Positions 44,068 to 54,330 of a stretch of 64,000 nt of DNA are shown one piece after another (position 1 is the stretch's first letter; the number at the start of each line of letters is the position of its first letter). The translations under genes were made by a program, and so were the position numbers. The DNA lies in NCBI GenBank assembly GCA_030549175.1, contig JAUKUA010000004.1:930001-994000 (forward strand), in the 5' to 3' direction. The notes below the pieces were generated by a model, which worked only from the letters and a program-made list of their open reading frames with translations, was not told the origin of the DNA and did not search any database. The stretch comes from Lasiosphaeris hirsuta (taxonomy: Eukaryota; Ascomycota; Sordariomycetes; Sordariales; Lasiosphaeriaceae).

Positions 44068-47000
44068 GGCTAACAACAACCTTCCTGATGCGAGAGAGAG
44101 GCCGGCGGGGTTTCACAAGCCACGAAACGAGTGTGCGCAAACACAGATATATACCGTCTTGTCGCCCTAGGTGCCCATGCTTGGGGGAACCGGAGAACGG
44201 GACAGACGGGCCCCCTTTCCACCAGGCACATATAGACTGGGGGTATGTAGATTGTGTGAGTATCGAGAAGCCTTCGATACATGGTAGAATACGTACCCCG
44301 GACCCGGAGCACTCTGGGCCACTCTGGGCACTGGGTACAGGCACGCTGGATGGTCTTGTCGTCCGCAGAAGTTGAATATCCAAATGGGCCCAAGTATAGG
44401 GCTTACGCCATAGGTGGACCGCAACATGGCGGAGGGTAATTAAAAGAAACGGCGTGGAAGAAGGGGTAAATCCAAGATGCAGCGAGCCGATCTCGCCAAT
44501 ACCCTTGAATTCCCCGCAACGTCTGCAGCGGCTGCGGGCATCCCAGGGCCGTTATATGAAAAAACCACTGGGCTGGAGAGGACGAGAAAAAAGTGGTGGT
44601 GTGCGGTGGGCAACAGCCTAGACCTCGCCGATGCAAACTTCTTAGCTTGTCGGTAATGGTGTCTTCCATGATATCCCACCCTTGGTCCTAGACCACCTGA
44701 CAGTGACGACGAGTTCAATTGGTAAACTTCCTATGGGGCAGTTGAGGCAATCAATCCTTTGGCATTCTTGTGCTGTTGCTCGTCGCCTCAGAAAGAAGCT
44801 GGCAGCGTTGGCGAGGGAGGCCAAGACCTGCGGTCAGGATGGAAGACAGCAGCCTGGAATGAACAGCCCACTGAATCTGCGAATGGTGTTGCTGATGTGG
44901 TCATTTAGCCTTGATGTGTTTCTTATTGTGAAAATGCAAGGAACGCGAGGACGTCGCATTTCGTTTGAGAAAATGTCTGCGGTCACTGGAAGAGGTAGGA
45001 AAGATACATCTGGCAGAGGTCAATTTAGCATTGAGACGTGGAAAGTACGCCTTGACGGCAGTCACGCTTCGGCAACCGATGCCTTGGCTTGCAGATCCGT
45101 GGTCGTTGGGGCTAAGGAAGCTGGGGGGATTCATTGGGGGAAAGGGGAAGAGCGATAGTGTTGACACATTTTCAGGGCAAGCTGACAGCTGCAGGTAGGT
45201 GCAGGTTGCATGGATGGAGGTTACAATAATACCACATCGACCTGCATCACGATTTTTTTTTATTCCTTTTGTGAGGGGATGATGTCGTGAGCGCCGCGGC
45301 ATCCCGTAATGTAGGTACTGGCTGCCCAGAATGCCCAGCTAGCCCAAGGTACCCATTGGAAGTCAGTCGCACACTGTGTGCTCGCCGTCCCGCCTGGCTG
45401 CACCTCCGGCAAAAGCGCAAAAACGTAGGTAGGCCCCGTGTGCCGTACTGTTTTTTGAGAGGTTCTGTGCACCCTTTCGCCCTCATTGCGCTTGCGCGTC
45501 CCCAACTCGCGATCTTCCACCTTAACGTTACCTTTCCCCAATATGGTGCTAATGCCAGTCTGATGTTGATATTCAGCCGACCTGGCTAATCTTGGTACGG
45601 GCTTTCGCCAAAACCCATTCTAGAACGGTACCGGCAAATCAAATGTGTTCCCGCCCGAAACAACCAGGTTTGTCGGGTCGGCTCTTGGGTTGTCCACCGA
45701 CGCGCAGACGCCGTATCCGCCTCAACGCTTCTCTTGAATTTCCACGGCATGCAGAGTTGCGCGTCCCTGCCTCGCCGGGAGCCGTACCTCATGGGCGAAC
45801 GATGGCCGCTATCTTCCAAGGCGGCAAGAGCTCTTGGTCGGCTACCCGGAATCTCTCCGAGATAACGCATGGCGTGATCTTGATCCTTATTCCAAGTGGC
45901 TGGCTTCCAAGCAGGAGACTTGGCTCCGGCCCTTGTACCTGGAACAAGACGATTAAGATTTTCCGTTTTGCGTCGATACCTCTCCGCCTCTCTTAGTCCG
46001 CAGCGATCGCTTGCCTCTGCCGATTCCGTACTTTCTCTCCCTTTCCGGATGGGGTATCGCCGTGCAAAACGAGCTCATACTATCGGTAGAGCCTCAAGGC
46101 GGTTCGGTTGCCGACATCCGGTCATATTGCATGTTTCCTTTCTCTGTTGTAGAAACCTAGAGGCAATGCTGGCCTAACTTCCACTTGACCCTGCATTGAC
46201 TTGGTGCTGTTACGTTTCACCTCTTCCACTTGGTGTCAGGGCTTGGTTTCCTTGGTTTGTTTGTTTAGCTTGGTGCCCTCCTTTCCGAAATGAACTAAAC
46301 TCGTGTCATGAGGTTGGTGTTACCCTTCTGCTTTGCCATGCGCGGATGGAATAAGTCCTGTGTTTCTGCAATCTGTCCACCCATTTTTTCGCGCAGTAAA
46401 CTTTTACTGCTGTTCGTGGGATATGCACCTAACTATGCCAAGGCTGAAGCTTTCGGAAACCGTTGAGAGACGATGGGTTTTGAGAACTTTTGCAGTTGAG
46501 CAAATGTAAAAACGGGTTGGATGCTTATTTGGACTAAAGAGATGAAACCGGAAATACGGAACGAGCGCTGTAAAGATGACATGGAACATAGGGAGTACTA
46601 GGAGGAAGCATGAATGTTGTTAGGCATCTGAGTGTCTCACCAAGTAGACGCAGGCTTGAATAAGCTGAAATACTGTGACAGCGGATTGTCCAAATCTTAA
46701 GCTTCAGACACATGCAAGAGAGAGCGTGAAAATGTTGAGAACTAAGATGGGAAACCGTCGAGATCGAGTCCAAGGTAAGACTTGTTGTAACGTGAACGAT
46801 GGCTCCTGCGTCATCCATTGGCACTCCCGCTCCACTCCAACCATTGTGGACCCTCACCAACAAACCCCACGTGATAGCGCCACAGCTGATGATCCCTGGC
46901 CAAGTCCCGCTGAGCGGAGCTACCGCTCGGACGAACAGCTACCCAATTGCCCGCGCAGTCTTGCCGACAAATCGACAAATCAACCGCACAGCACCGCGTC

Positions 47001-47203
47001 CTTCACTGCCTTGATAGCTCTCGATAGCGCTCGACACTTTGCGGAAACAGAAGTAACACTCCCCGCCACACCTGTCACAGCTCCTATTCCCCGTGGAACG
47101 CTCTGGCATCGGCCTGTAGTAGTCCCCTCAGATAGCGCCTTCGCCGGAAGGCTGCCGAACCTCCGCATTTCTTCCGGCGCAGCACCCGACACCGACCTTC
47201 TTC
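44068..47203. other. 3.1 kb divergent intergenic region (deacetylase / TRS85)
   Basis: This is one of the longest gene-free stretches in the window. Frames of 90-290 aa occur on both strands, but the longest ones begin with non-ATG codons and have no family motifs. A run of eleven T starts near 45250. The final 500 bp (46675-47203) is an open, Ser/Pro-rich plus-strand frame that looks like a TRS85 leader. Confidence 0.5.
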
Positions 47204-49597
47204 ATGCAGCCTCTCGAGGATGCCCCGCTTACGGAACCCGTTCAGTCGCTACCCATGGCCGCCGCCATGAGGCTTCCGCGGCAGCGACAGTCCCTACCCG
47301 GCGGCGACTCGTCCCACCCCCTCGATGCCTCGCTCCATTCCCTCCCGCTCCGCGAGCGCCGGGCGAACCCCTCGGCCGCATCGCTCTTCCGATCAACTCT
47401 CACACCGCCCGGATCGCGCTCTGCCTCCCCCGCGCCAAGTCTCAGTCTCGGCACCCGCTCACCGTCGCGCGCCGCTATGTCAGGCTCAGTCTTTGGCGGC
47501 GGCGGCTTCAAGCAGTCGTTGCTCGACACGGGCGCTGCTGACAGCCCCGGAGACCCACTGAACCTAATCCTCAAAAGTTTTGTGCCACATATTGCGATAC
47601 ATGGGTCGCAGGACGTCAACGATCTGGTCGCCGAGAAGGGGTTCGCCGGCGGGTTATGGGAGCTGCTCCGGCCATTTGGCGAGCGCGTCCAGGGCAAGGT
47701 GGCTATACGGGATAGCAATGGGGGGTCGCGCACGTGGGAAGACTTCTCAGTGCGCTTTACGCGCTTCGGGGAGGGTATCGAGGACTCGGAGCCGGTGGCT
47801 GGCGGGATGAGGAGTCCACCCTTGATGGCCGTGAACGGGCAAGCTGGTGGCATCCCCAAGGGGCCCGGGGGTAGGCCGAACTTGATTGCGCAAGTGGAGA
47901 GGGTTGTAGACCGGCATTTGAACTACGCAGAGGATGCATACATGGGCATCACGTCGCCCACAACTCCCACGAGGCACTCGCTGGACCTAGATGCTACGTC
48001 GCCGTATTATGCACTATACCTGCGGCGGCTGCTCTCAGGGATACCGCTGTCATCCCACGAGTCGTTTGCGCATCCAGTTGCTTGTGTGATGGCAATCAGC
48101 TCTAGAAACCCCTCGCCGATCGAGGCGTTGCGCAGACTGTACACCGAGACATCTTCGGGGGAGCACAGACTGCCACAATGGGTCGACGGGGATTACCTGC
48201 GCTACTATGTCTTGGTTCATGACGAGGAGAGGAGCGACATCACAAAGTCTATGGCATTGTTCGACCAGATGAAAAGACATTTTGGCCTCCACTGCCATTT
48301 GCTAAGGATCCGCAGCTCGGAGAGCGCGGAGACAGATGACGACAGCATACCACTCCCACGCAGTGATTGGATGACGGCTGCTGAAGAGCTTGCAGATATC
48401 GAGAAGAGTGAGAGCCAGGAGGACTTTGAGGACCCAACCCGACACATTTTTGAATCCGACGCTACGGCAATACGGACGTTTATCCGAGAAATGGTTATTC
48501 AGTCAGTGATTCCGACCATGGAACGCAACATATCGGTATGGAACGATCAAGTGGCATCGCGGCGGCGAGGTATCAGTGGTCGATTCATGAGCTTGTCGAA
48601 ACGGTGGACATTTGGGAGCTCAAGTCGAAGCTCATCGGGCGTGGGAGGCTCGACCAACTACGACGCGCTCGGGTTTTACCGGCCAGACACTCCTGAGGCC
48701 ATCATGCGGCGGCTGGCTGATTTTGCTTTTATGCTGAGAGACTGGAAGCTCGCCATGTCGACGTACGATTTGCTGCGCACCGACTTCCAAAACGACAAGG
48801 CGTGGAAGTATCATGCAGCGGCGAACGAGATGGCCGCGCTCTCTCTCCTCATCATGCCACAAAATATGTCATCTAAGACGCGTATCGAGACTATCAACCA
48901 GATGCTCGAGCAAGCCTTCTACTCTTACCATATCCGCTGCCAATCGTTGTACGGAGCCATACGATGCACCGTTCTGGCGCTAGAGCTGCTTCGGCTGCGG
49001 GGTGGCTCTGGCATAGACGAGGCAGTGCGATGGGGCATCAGGGTCCTTGAAGCAAGGCTTATGGGGCCGGTTGGCGACGCTCTCCTGAAAGAACGAATGG
49101 CGATATGCTACGCCTCCAAACAGGGTACCGGCTCACAGGCGTGGGGCAGCAGGAAGCGGAAATCGGCCTTGTGGAGCGTGCTCGGAGCCGAGGCTTGGAT
49201 TGCCCAGTCCAAGTTCATACAGGCACAGAGGTGTCTGAATGAAGCGAGGAAGATGTACTCGCTTCTTCCTGGCGAGTGCGGCGTACAGAACTTTGCGGTC
49301 GCAAGTGACTTCTTGGCACACCTGAATGATCAGTTGAAGGAGGGACTGAGGATTGAAATCCCGACGAGGGATGATGAGACGGATGACGGGGATGAGGAGC
49401 CGGAGCTCTTGATGGACGAGGAGAGTGAGACACTAGATCGGAGACGGGCAAGGAGAACCAGCCTAATTATCTCATCGGGGGGGGGAGGTGCGGCGTCGCT
49501 GGAAACCGCACCCCTTACCCCGTTGGCACCGGCAAGGTTATCGGCGGTTGAGGACGAGGGAGACGTCGCATCTTCTCGACAGGATGGGTTTGGCTGA
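47204..49597 (+). CDS. trs85: TRAPPIII complex subunit Trs85 (TRAPPC8)
   Basis: Trs85 directs the TRAPPIII exchange factor for Rab1/Ypt1 to autophagy and early Golgi membranes. The single exon gives 797 aa. The N-terminal 90 residues are Ser/Pro/Arg-rich and disordered. The family block begins PLNLILKSFVPHIAIHGSQD, continues EKGFAGGLWELLRPFGERVQ, and later has YLRRLLSGIPLSSHESFAHP and the Trs85 core DYLRYYVLVHDEERSDITKS. Helical-repeat sequence with GFYRPDTPEAIMRRLADFAF and MLRDWKLAMSTYDLLRTDFQ follows, then TPR-like ALWSVLGAEAWIAQSKFIQA. The C-terminus is acidic and disordered. The ATG at 47204 leads into an open frame with no nearby in-frame ATG upstream that I trust. Confidence 0.92.
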   Translation: MQPLEDAPLTEPVQSLPMAAAMRLPRQRQSLPGGDSSHPLDASLHSLPLRERRANPSAASLFRSTLTPPGSRSASPAPSLSLGTRSPSRAAMSGSVFGGGGFKQSLLDTGAADSPGDPLNLILKSFVPHIAIHGSQDVNDLVAEKGFAGGLWELLRPFGERVQGKVAIRDSNGGSRTWEDFSVRFTRFGEGIEDSEPVAGGMRSPPLMAVNGQAGGIPKGPGGRPNLIAQVERVVDRHLNYAEDAYMGITSPTTPTRHSLDLDATSPYYALYLRRLLSGIPLSSHESFAHPVACVMAISSRNPSPIEALRRLYTETSSGEHRLPQWVDGDYLRYYVLVHDEERSDITKSMALFDQMKRHFGLHCHLLRIRSSESAETDDDSIPLPRSDWMTAAEELADIEKSESQEDFEDPTRHIFESDATAIRTFIREMVIQSVIPTMERNISVWNDQVASRRRGISGRFMSLSKRWTFGSSSRSSSGVGGSTNYDALGFYRPDTPEAIMRRLADFAFMLRDWKLAMSTYDLLRTDFQNDKAWKYHAAANEMAALSLLIMPQNMSSKTRIETINQMLEQAFYSYHIRCQSLYGAIRCTVLALELLRLRGGSGIDEAVRWGIRVLEARLMGPVGDALLKERMAICYASKQGTGSQAWGSRKRKSALWSVLGAEAWIAQSKFIQAQRCLNEARKMYSLLPGECGVQNFAVASDFLAHLNDQLKEGLRIEIPTRDDETDDGDEEPELLMDEESETLDRRRARRTSLIISSGGGGAASLETAPLTPLAPARLSAVEDEGDVASSRQDGFG

Positions 49598-50271
49598 GGC
49601 AATAAACTGCTAAACTGCAACGAGACGCATGGGTGGGTGGGCGTAGGGGTTATATGACAATAATAGGAATACACGGGGGCGCAAGATAGAGCGCACTCAT
49701 GAGCTCACGGTTGGCTGCATGGGCCTGGCGTTATGTAGGGTATCAATCTTGAGGCCTGCAATTGAAATCATGGCAAAATGGACGATGAATATGTCGACTT
49801 TTTTATAACAAAAACTACAGTTTTTGTTTTCTTTCATCTTTTTGGAGCAACGTCCCCGCCACTTTTGACATTCCAATGGCGGACCTGCCTGCCGCGGGGA
49901 GCTGGAGGCGGGTCGCGCTGATAAGATAAAGAACGACAGGTCAACAAGCTTCTGGGTCCCTTGCACGTCACACCGAGTTCCTGCTCGCTGGACCTATCGC
50001 TCCCACACATCACCTCTAAGGCAGAAGACACTCTAGATACTATTACTTCTTGAGGCGGGTGTTTTGTTGTTGCTGCCTGCTATCGCGCATTTATTTTTTG
50101 CGACTGCGCGACGAACCCTGCAGTTGCCTGACGGGGGCTGGGATCTGGAACTTTGATCCGAGTGCCAGCCGAAGTGCCTTCGCCAGCAACTACCTCCTGG
50201 TTGATGGCTGAGTCCAACAGGATAGGTTTGCCTTCTTCACACAGAACAGCCGCCGTGCAACGAGAGCGACC
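49598..50271. other. TRS85 3' flank and CHM7 promoter region
   Basis: This 674 bp lies between tandem genes. It contains an A/T-rich patch at 49795-49835. No gene was recognised. Confidence 0.5.
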
Positions 50272-51792
50272 ATGAGTCAACTACTCGATTACCTCGTCGA
50301 GAACGAGCCCGGTTTTCGAAGGTAGGTTACATGTTACATTTGCTAATGATATTCTGGAACCCTTCCCCTGCCGAAATTACCACCCCCAAATCCTCACCGC
50401 CTGCTAACACCCCCCAGAGCCCGCCTGCCAGCTCTCTACTCCGACTTCCAATCTCAGCGCACGCTCAACCCCGACGGCTACCAAGCTAACGTCTCGGCCT
50501 GGCGCCGTGCCCTCTCCCGCCTCGTCCGCTCAGGCCTCGCCCCCTCCCCCCGCGGCGCCACCCCCAGCTTGCTTGTGCTCAACTCCAACGAACAGCTCCT
50601 CCGCGCCCTCGAGACCAAGCAGTATGGCCGGCCGCTGGCGGTCGGGACCGTCGTGCGCGAGGCCCTCGCCGCAAAGGACCTCGTGCCCTTGTCGGAGTTT
50701 CTTAATGCAAAGGAGAGCATCTACCACCGTCCGTGGTCGGTGTGGGGCCTTGCGGCGTGGACGATGAAGCAGCTCGGCGTGGCAGATTACCTGAGGAGCG
50801 AGAAGTTGCCGGTCGGGGAGTTTGTTGTGGTGGCGAATGCAGAGGAGGTGGGCAAGCTGTTTGGGGATCGAAGTGAGGCTGCGGCCTCGAGGTTCGAGCG
50901 GACTTTTTCCAAGACGCACTTTTACAAGACATTCAATAGTCAGCTGGTGGAGGGGAAGCAGTTGTCTCAGACAGACATAGGCGTGCTTCTAAAGTTTTTG
51001 TCCCGCGACAAGGGGGTGGTGCTCTACGACGGCGAGACGGTCAAGATCAAAGCACCAGGCCAGGATAACCAGACGGCCATCACGGAGGAGGACGCATCCA
51101 TCGCCCAGCTAAAGGAAATGCTGGAATATCTAACACACCAAACCGCGCTTCTCAGTACCCGCGTAGACGAGCTGACGACCACAGCCAAGGAGGCCGTGGC
51201 CAAGAAGAACCGCGTCGCCGCCCTCGCGGCCCTCAAGTCCAAGAAGCTCGCCGAGACGACGCTCGAGCGCCGCTTCACCACCGTCAGCCAGCTCGAGGAG
51301 GTGGCGGCCAAGATCGAGCAGGCCTCCGACAACTTGCAGCTGGTCAAGGTCATGGAGGCGTCCGGCGAGGCCCTGCGCACGCTGCACGCGCAGGTAGGTG
51401 GTGCCGAGCGCGTCGAGGAGGTCGTCGACCGCCTGCGCGAGCAGATGTCGGCGGCGGACGAGGTCAACAGCATTCTGGCCGAGTCGGCCGGCGCTGTCGT
51501 CGACGAGGCTGAGATCGACGACGAGCTGGCGGCGCTCGAGGCCGAGGAGAAGGCCAAGGTCGCCGAGGCAGAGCGCAAGAAGGCCGAGGCCGAAAAGGCC
51601 CGCCGAGACGCCGAGATGGCGCGCGAAGCCGAGGAGACAAGGAGGCGCCTCGAGGCGATCGAAAAGATTGCTGCCGAGACGCAGAAACAGGAGCAGGCTG
51701 AGACGCAGGAGGCGGAGGCTTTGATGAGCAGGATGTCACTGGAGGAGATGGTGCCCGAGCGTCAGCGCGAGGAGCCACAGGCGGCGGTCTGA
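50272..51792 (+). CDS. chm7: ESCRT-III family protein, CHMP7/Chm7-like (SNF7 domain)
   Basis: Chm7 works with inner nuclear membrane LEM proteins to recruit ESCRT-III for nuclear envelope sealing and pore quality control. Two exons, 50272-50321 and 50418-51792, with a 96 nt intron (GTAGGT...GCTAAC...CCCCAG), giving 474 aa. The N-terminal half resembles the winged-helix region of CHMP7 (MSQLLDYLVENEPGF, ARLPALYSDFQSQR, WSVWGLAAWTMKQLGVADYL). The C-terminal half is a SNF7 helical bundle: TALLSTRVDELTTTAKEAVA, NRVAALAALKSKKLAETTLE, RRFTTVSQLEEVAAKIEQA and EEVVDRLREQMSAADEVNSI. A very charged coiled coil follows, with a C-terminal MSRMSLEEM that could be a MIM-type motif. Other SNF7 family members are shorter and lack the N-terminal domain, which favours CHM7. 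Confidence 0.88.
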
Positions 51793-52080
51793 TGCCGATA
51801 TCCAGTATTTGCGAGGAATTGGACTAGGGTTGCCAATTTGATGGTTTCTACTAGCTCGGTGTGGCAGCAGGCAATACATACATGGCACGGGCATTTCTTC
51901 GTCGGAATCACCTACACAGGGCGCGTTGATGGCCGAGCCCAAATGAAGACGTCTGTCATAATTAATGTATTCATATAGCCCCTTAGCTGACGGGGGCGAT
52001 ACCCCCCAATGTGCAAGCTAGTCTATGTTGCGAAAATGGGTATGTTACAATAGCATATAACAGGAACTCCAAAATAAGTT

Positions 52081-53540
52081 TCATTGGGGGAGGAATGTGG
52101 GCTTACTCTGGATGGGCATCTCAGCGTTCCCAGGGGGCACAGGGCCTTGGTGTGGCACGTATTGCATCTCCTTGGGTTGCTCTAGTATCCCGTAATGCGG
52201 GGGCTCCGGAGAATAGTCAGCCGGGTGAAAGCCCTCGTCCAACGGGATGTCCATCTCAACCTTACTCTCACCCTCACCCTCAACCTCGGCCTTGCTCTTA
52301 CCCTCAGCCTTGTACTTGCCCTCTGGCTGGCTCGAAGGCCCTGTGAGGTCCATGACCTCTGGTAGTTGCTCGTGCCTTTGTTTCTCTGAGTCCTTTTGTT
52401 GTTCCTCACTGGCTTCCCGGTTCTGCTTCTCGACCTGATTTCTCGTCCTCCTGGCGTTGGCAATCAGGTCCTGAAACGAGTTTTTATTCTTGTTGGCCCA
52501 GCCCTCTCGGTCGAAATTCTTGTCCTTGATCTGAGCCCCAAGAATGGCAGCCCGCGACGATGTTGGCGCGCGGGTCCCCATCGTCTTCTCCCACACCTCT
52601 AGGTCGTGCAGCAGTTCAAAGCGCTTCTTGGGCTTCGCTGAATCGCAGTTTGCGTTCCAAATAATTACCCACTCTTGGTGCCTTCGCTCGAGCATGGGGC
52701 GCGACCCAGCTGTGGACAGCCCGAGTTCTGCCATTTTCTTGCGGAGAGCGCCGTCTTTTATCATGGAATAGGCCAATGCGGGGAGTCGTTCAGGTCGCGT
52801 CTTTTGCGGGGAGATTTGTACAGCTGGGCGGGCTGACCTGGAGTTGCTGTTTGGATTGCCCCTTGATCTCGAGGCCGAGCTACTCTGCTCATCTGGCGGC
52901 CCTACACATGACGCTTCCAGGTGCGGGTCGACTTGATTAACTTTCATTCGTTTCTGACATATTGGGCATGCGACAAGACCGTCGTCTGTGGATTGTTAGC
53001 CTTTGAAATAGTCGGTAGATGGCTCGGCGTACCTGGTTCTGAGTACGTCGAGTCGTCACTCTCAATAGCATCATACTCCTCACGCATCATAGCGGCAGTA
53101 ACCTCGCCCCCCTTTACTCTGCGTGATCTGGTAGACATCCTATGCCTCTTATTTTCACGCCCATCGGTATGTGTTTCGTCATATTCTGCTGCCTTCCTCT
53201 TTGGTGGACTCGGGGCTGCAACTGGTTTCCTAGCGACCTGGAGTAGGGTGTCCCGGGCCTGCACGAAGGCATCGACAGCTTCTCGCAGCGCCCAGTTCCC
53301 CCGCAGTTTGACCTCCTCGACTTTCGCCCGGCATAATGGGCATGTTGGGTCGGTTGACAGGTATCTTCGGATGCAAATGGAGCAAAATGTGTGATTGCAC
53401 GACGTCAACATGGGCGAGTTGTAGAAGTCTTTGCAGACATGGCAGCGAAATGCCTGTTCGACGGGCATGAGACCTGCGAGGGGTGTGTTGAGCCAGTCGG
53501 TCAAGTTAGGCACATCAAGCTCTTCGTTTCGGGGCTCCAT
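52081..53540 (-). CDS. rad18: Postreplication repair E3 ubiquitin ligase RAD18 (uvs-2 type)
   Basis: Rad18 with Rad6 mono-ubiquitinates PCNA at stalled forks to start translesion synthesis. Two exons, 53540-53033 and 52985-52081, with a 47 nt intron (GTACGC...GCTAAC...CCACAG), giving 470 aa. The RING finger spans residues 33-70: C33-C36, C48-H50-C53-C56, C67-C70. A UBZ4-type ubiquitin-binding zinc finger begins at C176 (CPICQKRM) with His191 and C196, directly after the splice. A SAP DNA-binding motif follows (MIKDGALRKKMAELGLSTAG, then RHQEWVIIWNANCD). A basic Rad6-binding helix region and an acidic, repetitive EGKSKAEVEGEGES tail close the protein. A possible extra donor (AGTAAGC) near the C-terminus could give an alternative end; I keep the simple stop at 52081. 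The ATG at 53540 starts MEPRNEELDVPNLTDWLNT, typical for the family. The gene is divergent from INCENP. Confidence 0.94.
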
Positions 53541-54330
53541 CTCCGGGAATCTTCGATAGCAAGCAGTGTGGCTTGTTTTCTGAAGATAAAAAAAATAAGG
53601 TTGTCGGCAATGTGGTCTGATAGAAAGAATGCCCTCGAGGCTCGACTCCGCGGCTGGTTGACAAAGGCGAAGGCGGTTCCAGTCCAATTGCCTGATGGGG
53701 AGACGTGTGGGAGACGCGCTCTCCCTCGCAGGCGCGCAAAGGAGAAATGACAGGCTGAGGTGTGCAGACTGTGCTAGATACTGTGCCATATACTGTGTGT
53801 CTGCCCTGATTCCATCTTCTCTTTTAGGGCGAGAGATGGTTGCCCTTGGACGGTTCTTGGGGCAGTCTCTAGGGATAATTTGGACTATCTGTGAGCTAAT
53901 CTATGCGATCTACGATCTAATGGTCCATTGTTAGTGTTGTCTCGTCATTCTTGTCACTCTGCTCGAGTTCCCACGGTGGCCCAAGCTTGCAGGGTAACCC
54001 CGCACGTGAACTGGCGTCTTGTAGCGCGAGAGGCCCCACTGCAATGCTCCAGCCCACGCCTTTCCCCTTTGGGAGTGAATCAAAACAATACCTAGCCGTT
54101 TAAAGATTCATCACTGAATAACACCCACAACCTGGATCTTCGCACACCAGAACGCCCGCCGACTTTGACCTGACTCTCTCGACAACCAACAACCAGCGAC
54201 GATACGACACCCCCTCCCCGATGCATTGCCCTTGCAAATTGGCGTAGCTTTCCCAATTGCTTGTTTTTCCGATTCCCTTTTCATCTTTGTTTTAATTTGT
54301 TCCGCGCACCGATAATCGATCAATCACCAA
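53541..54330. promoter_or_regulatory. Divergent upstream region between RAD18 and INCENP
   Basis: This 790 bp lies between two start codons of genome-maintenance genes. The RAD18 reading frame stays open upstream of its ATG, but the sequence is leader-like. No clear element was recognised. Confidence 0.5.

Noticed and set aside
44682..45158. 158 aa plus-strand frame between the deacetylase and TRS85
   Set aside because: It begins with a non-ATG codon and shows no domain or splice support.
46675..47541. 288 aa plus-strand frame overlapping the TRS85 start
   Set aside because: Different frame from TRS85, and its sequence is Ser/Pro/Arg-rich leader type.
52000..52130. Possible extra intron at the RAD18 C-terminus (donor AGTAAGC near 52108)
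   Set aside because: Splice-like signals exist, but the downstream residues have no family resemblance, so I kept the simpler stop.
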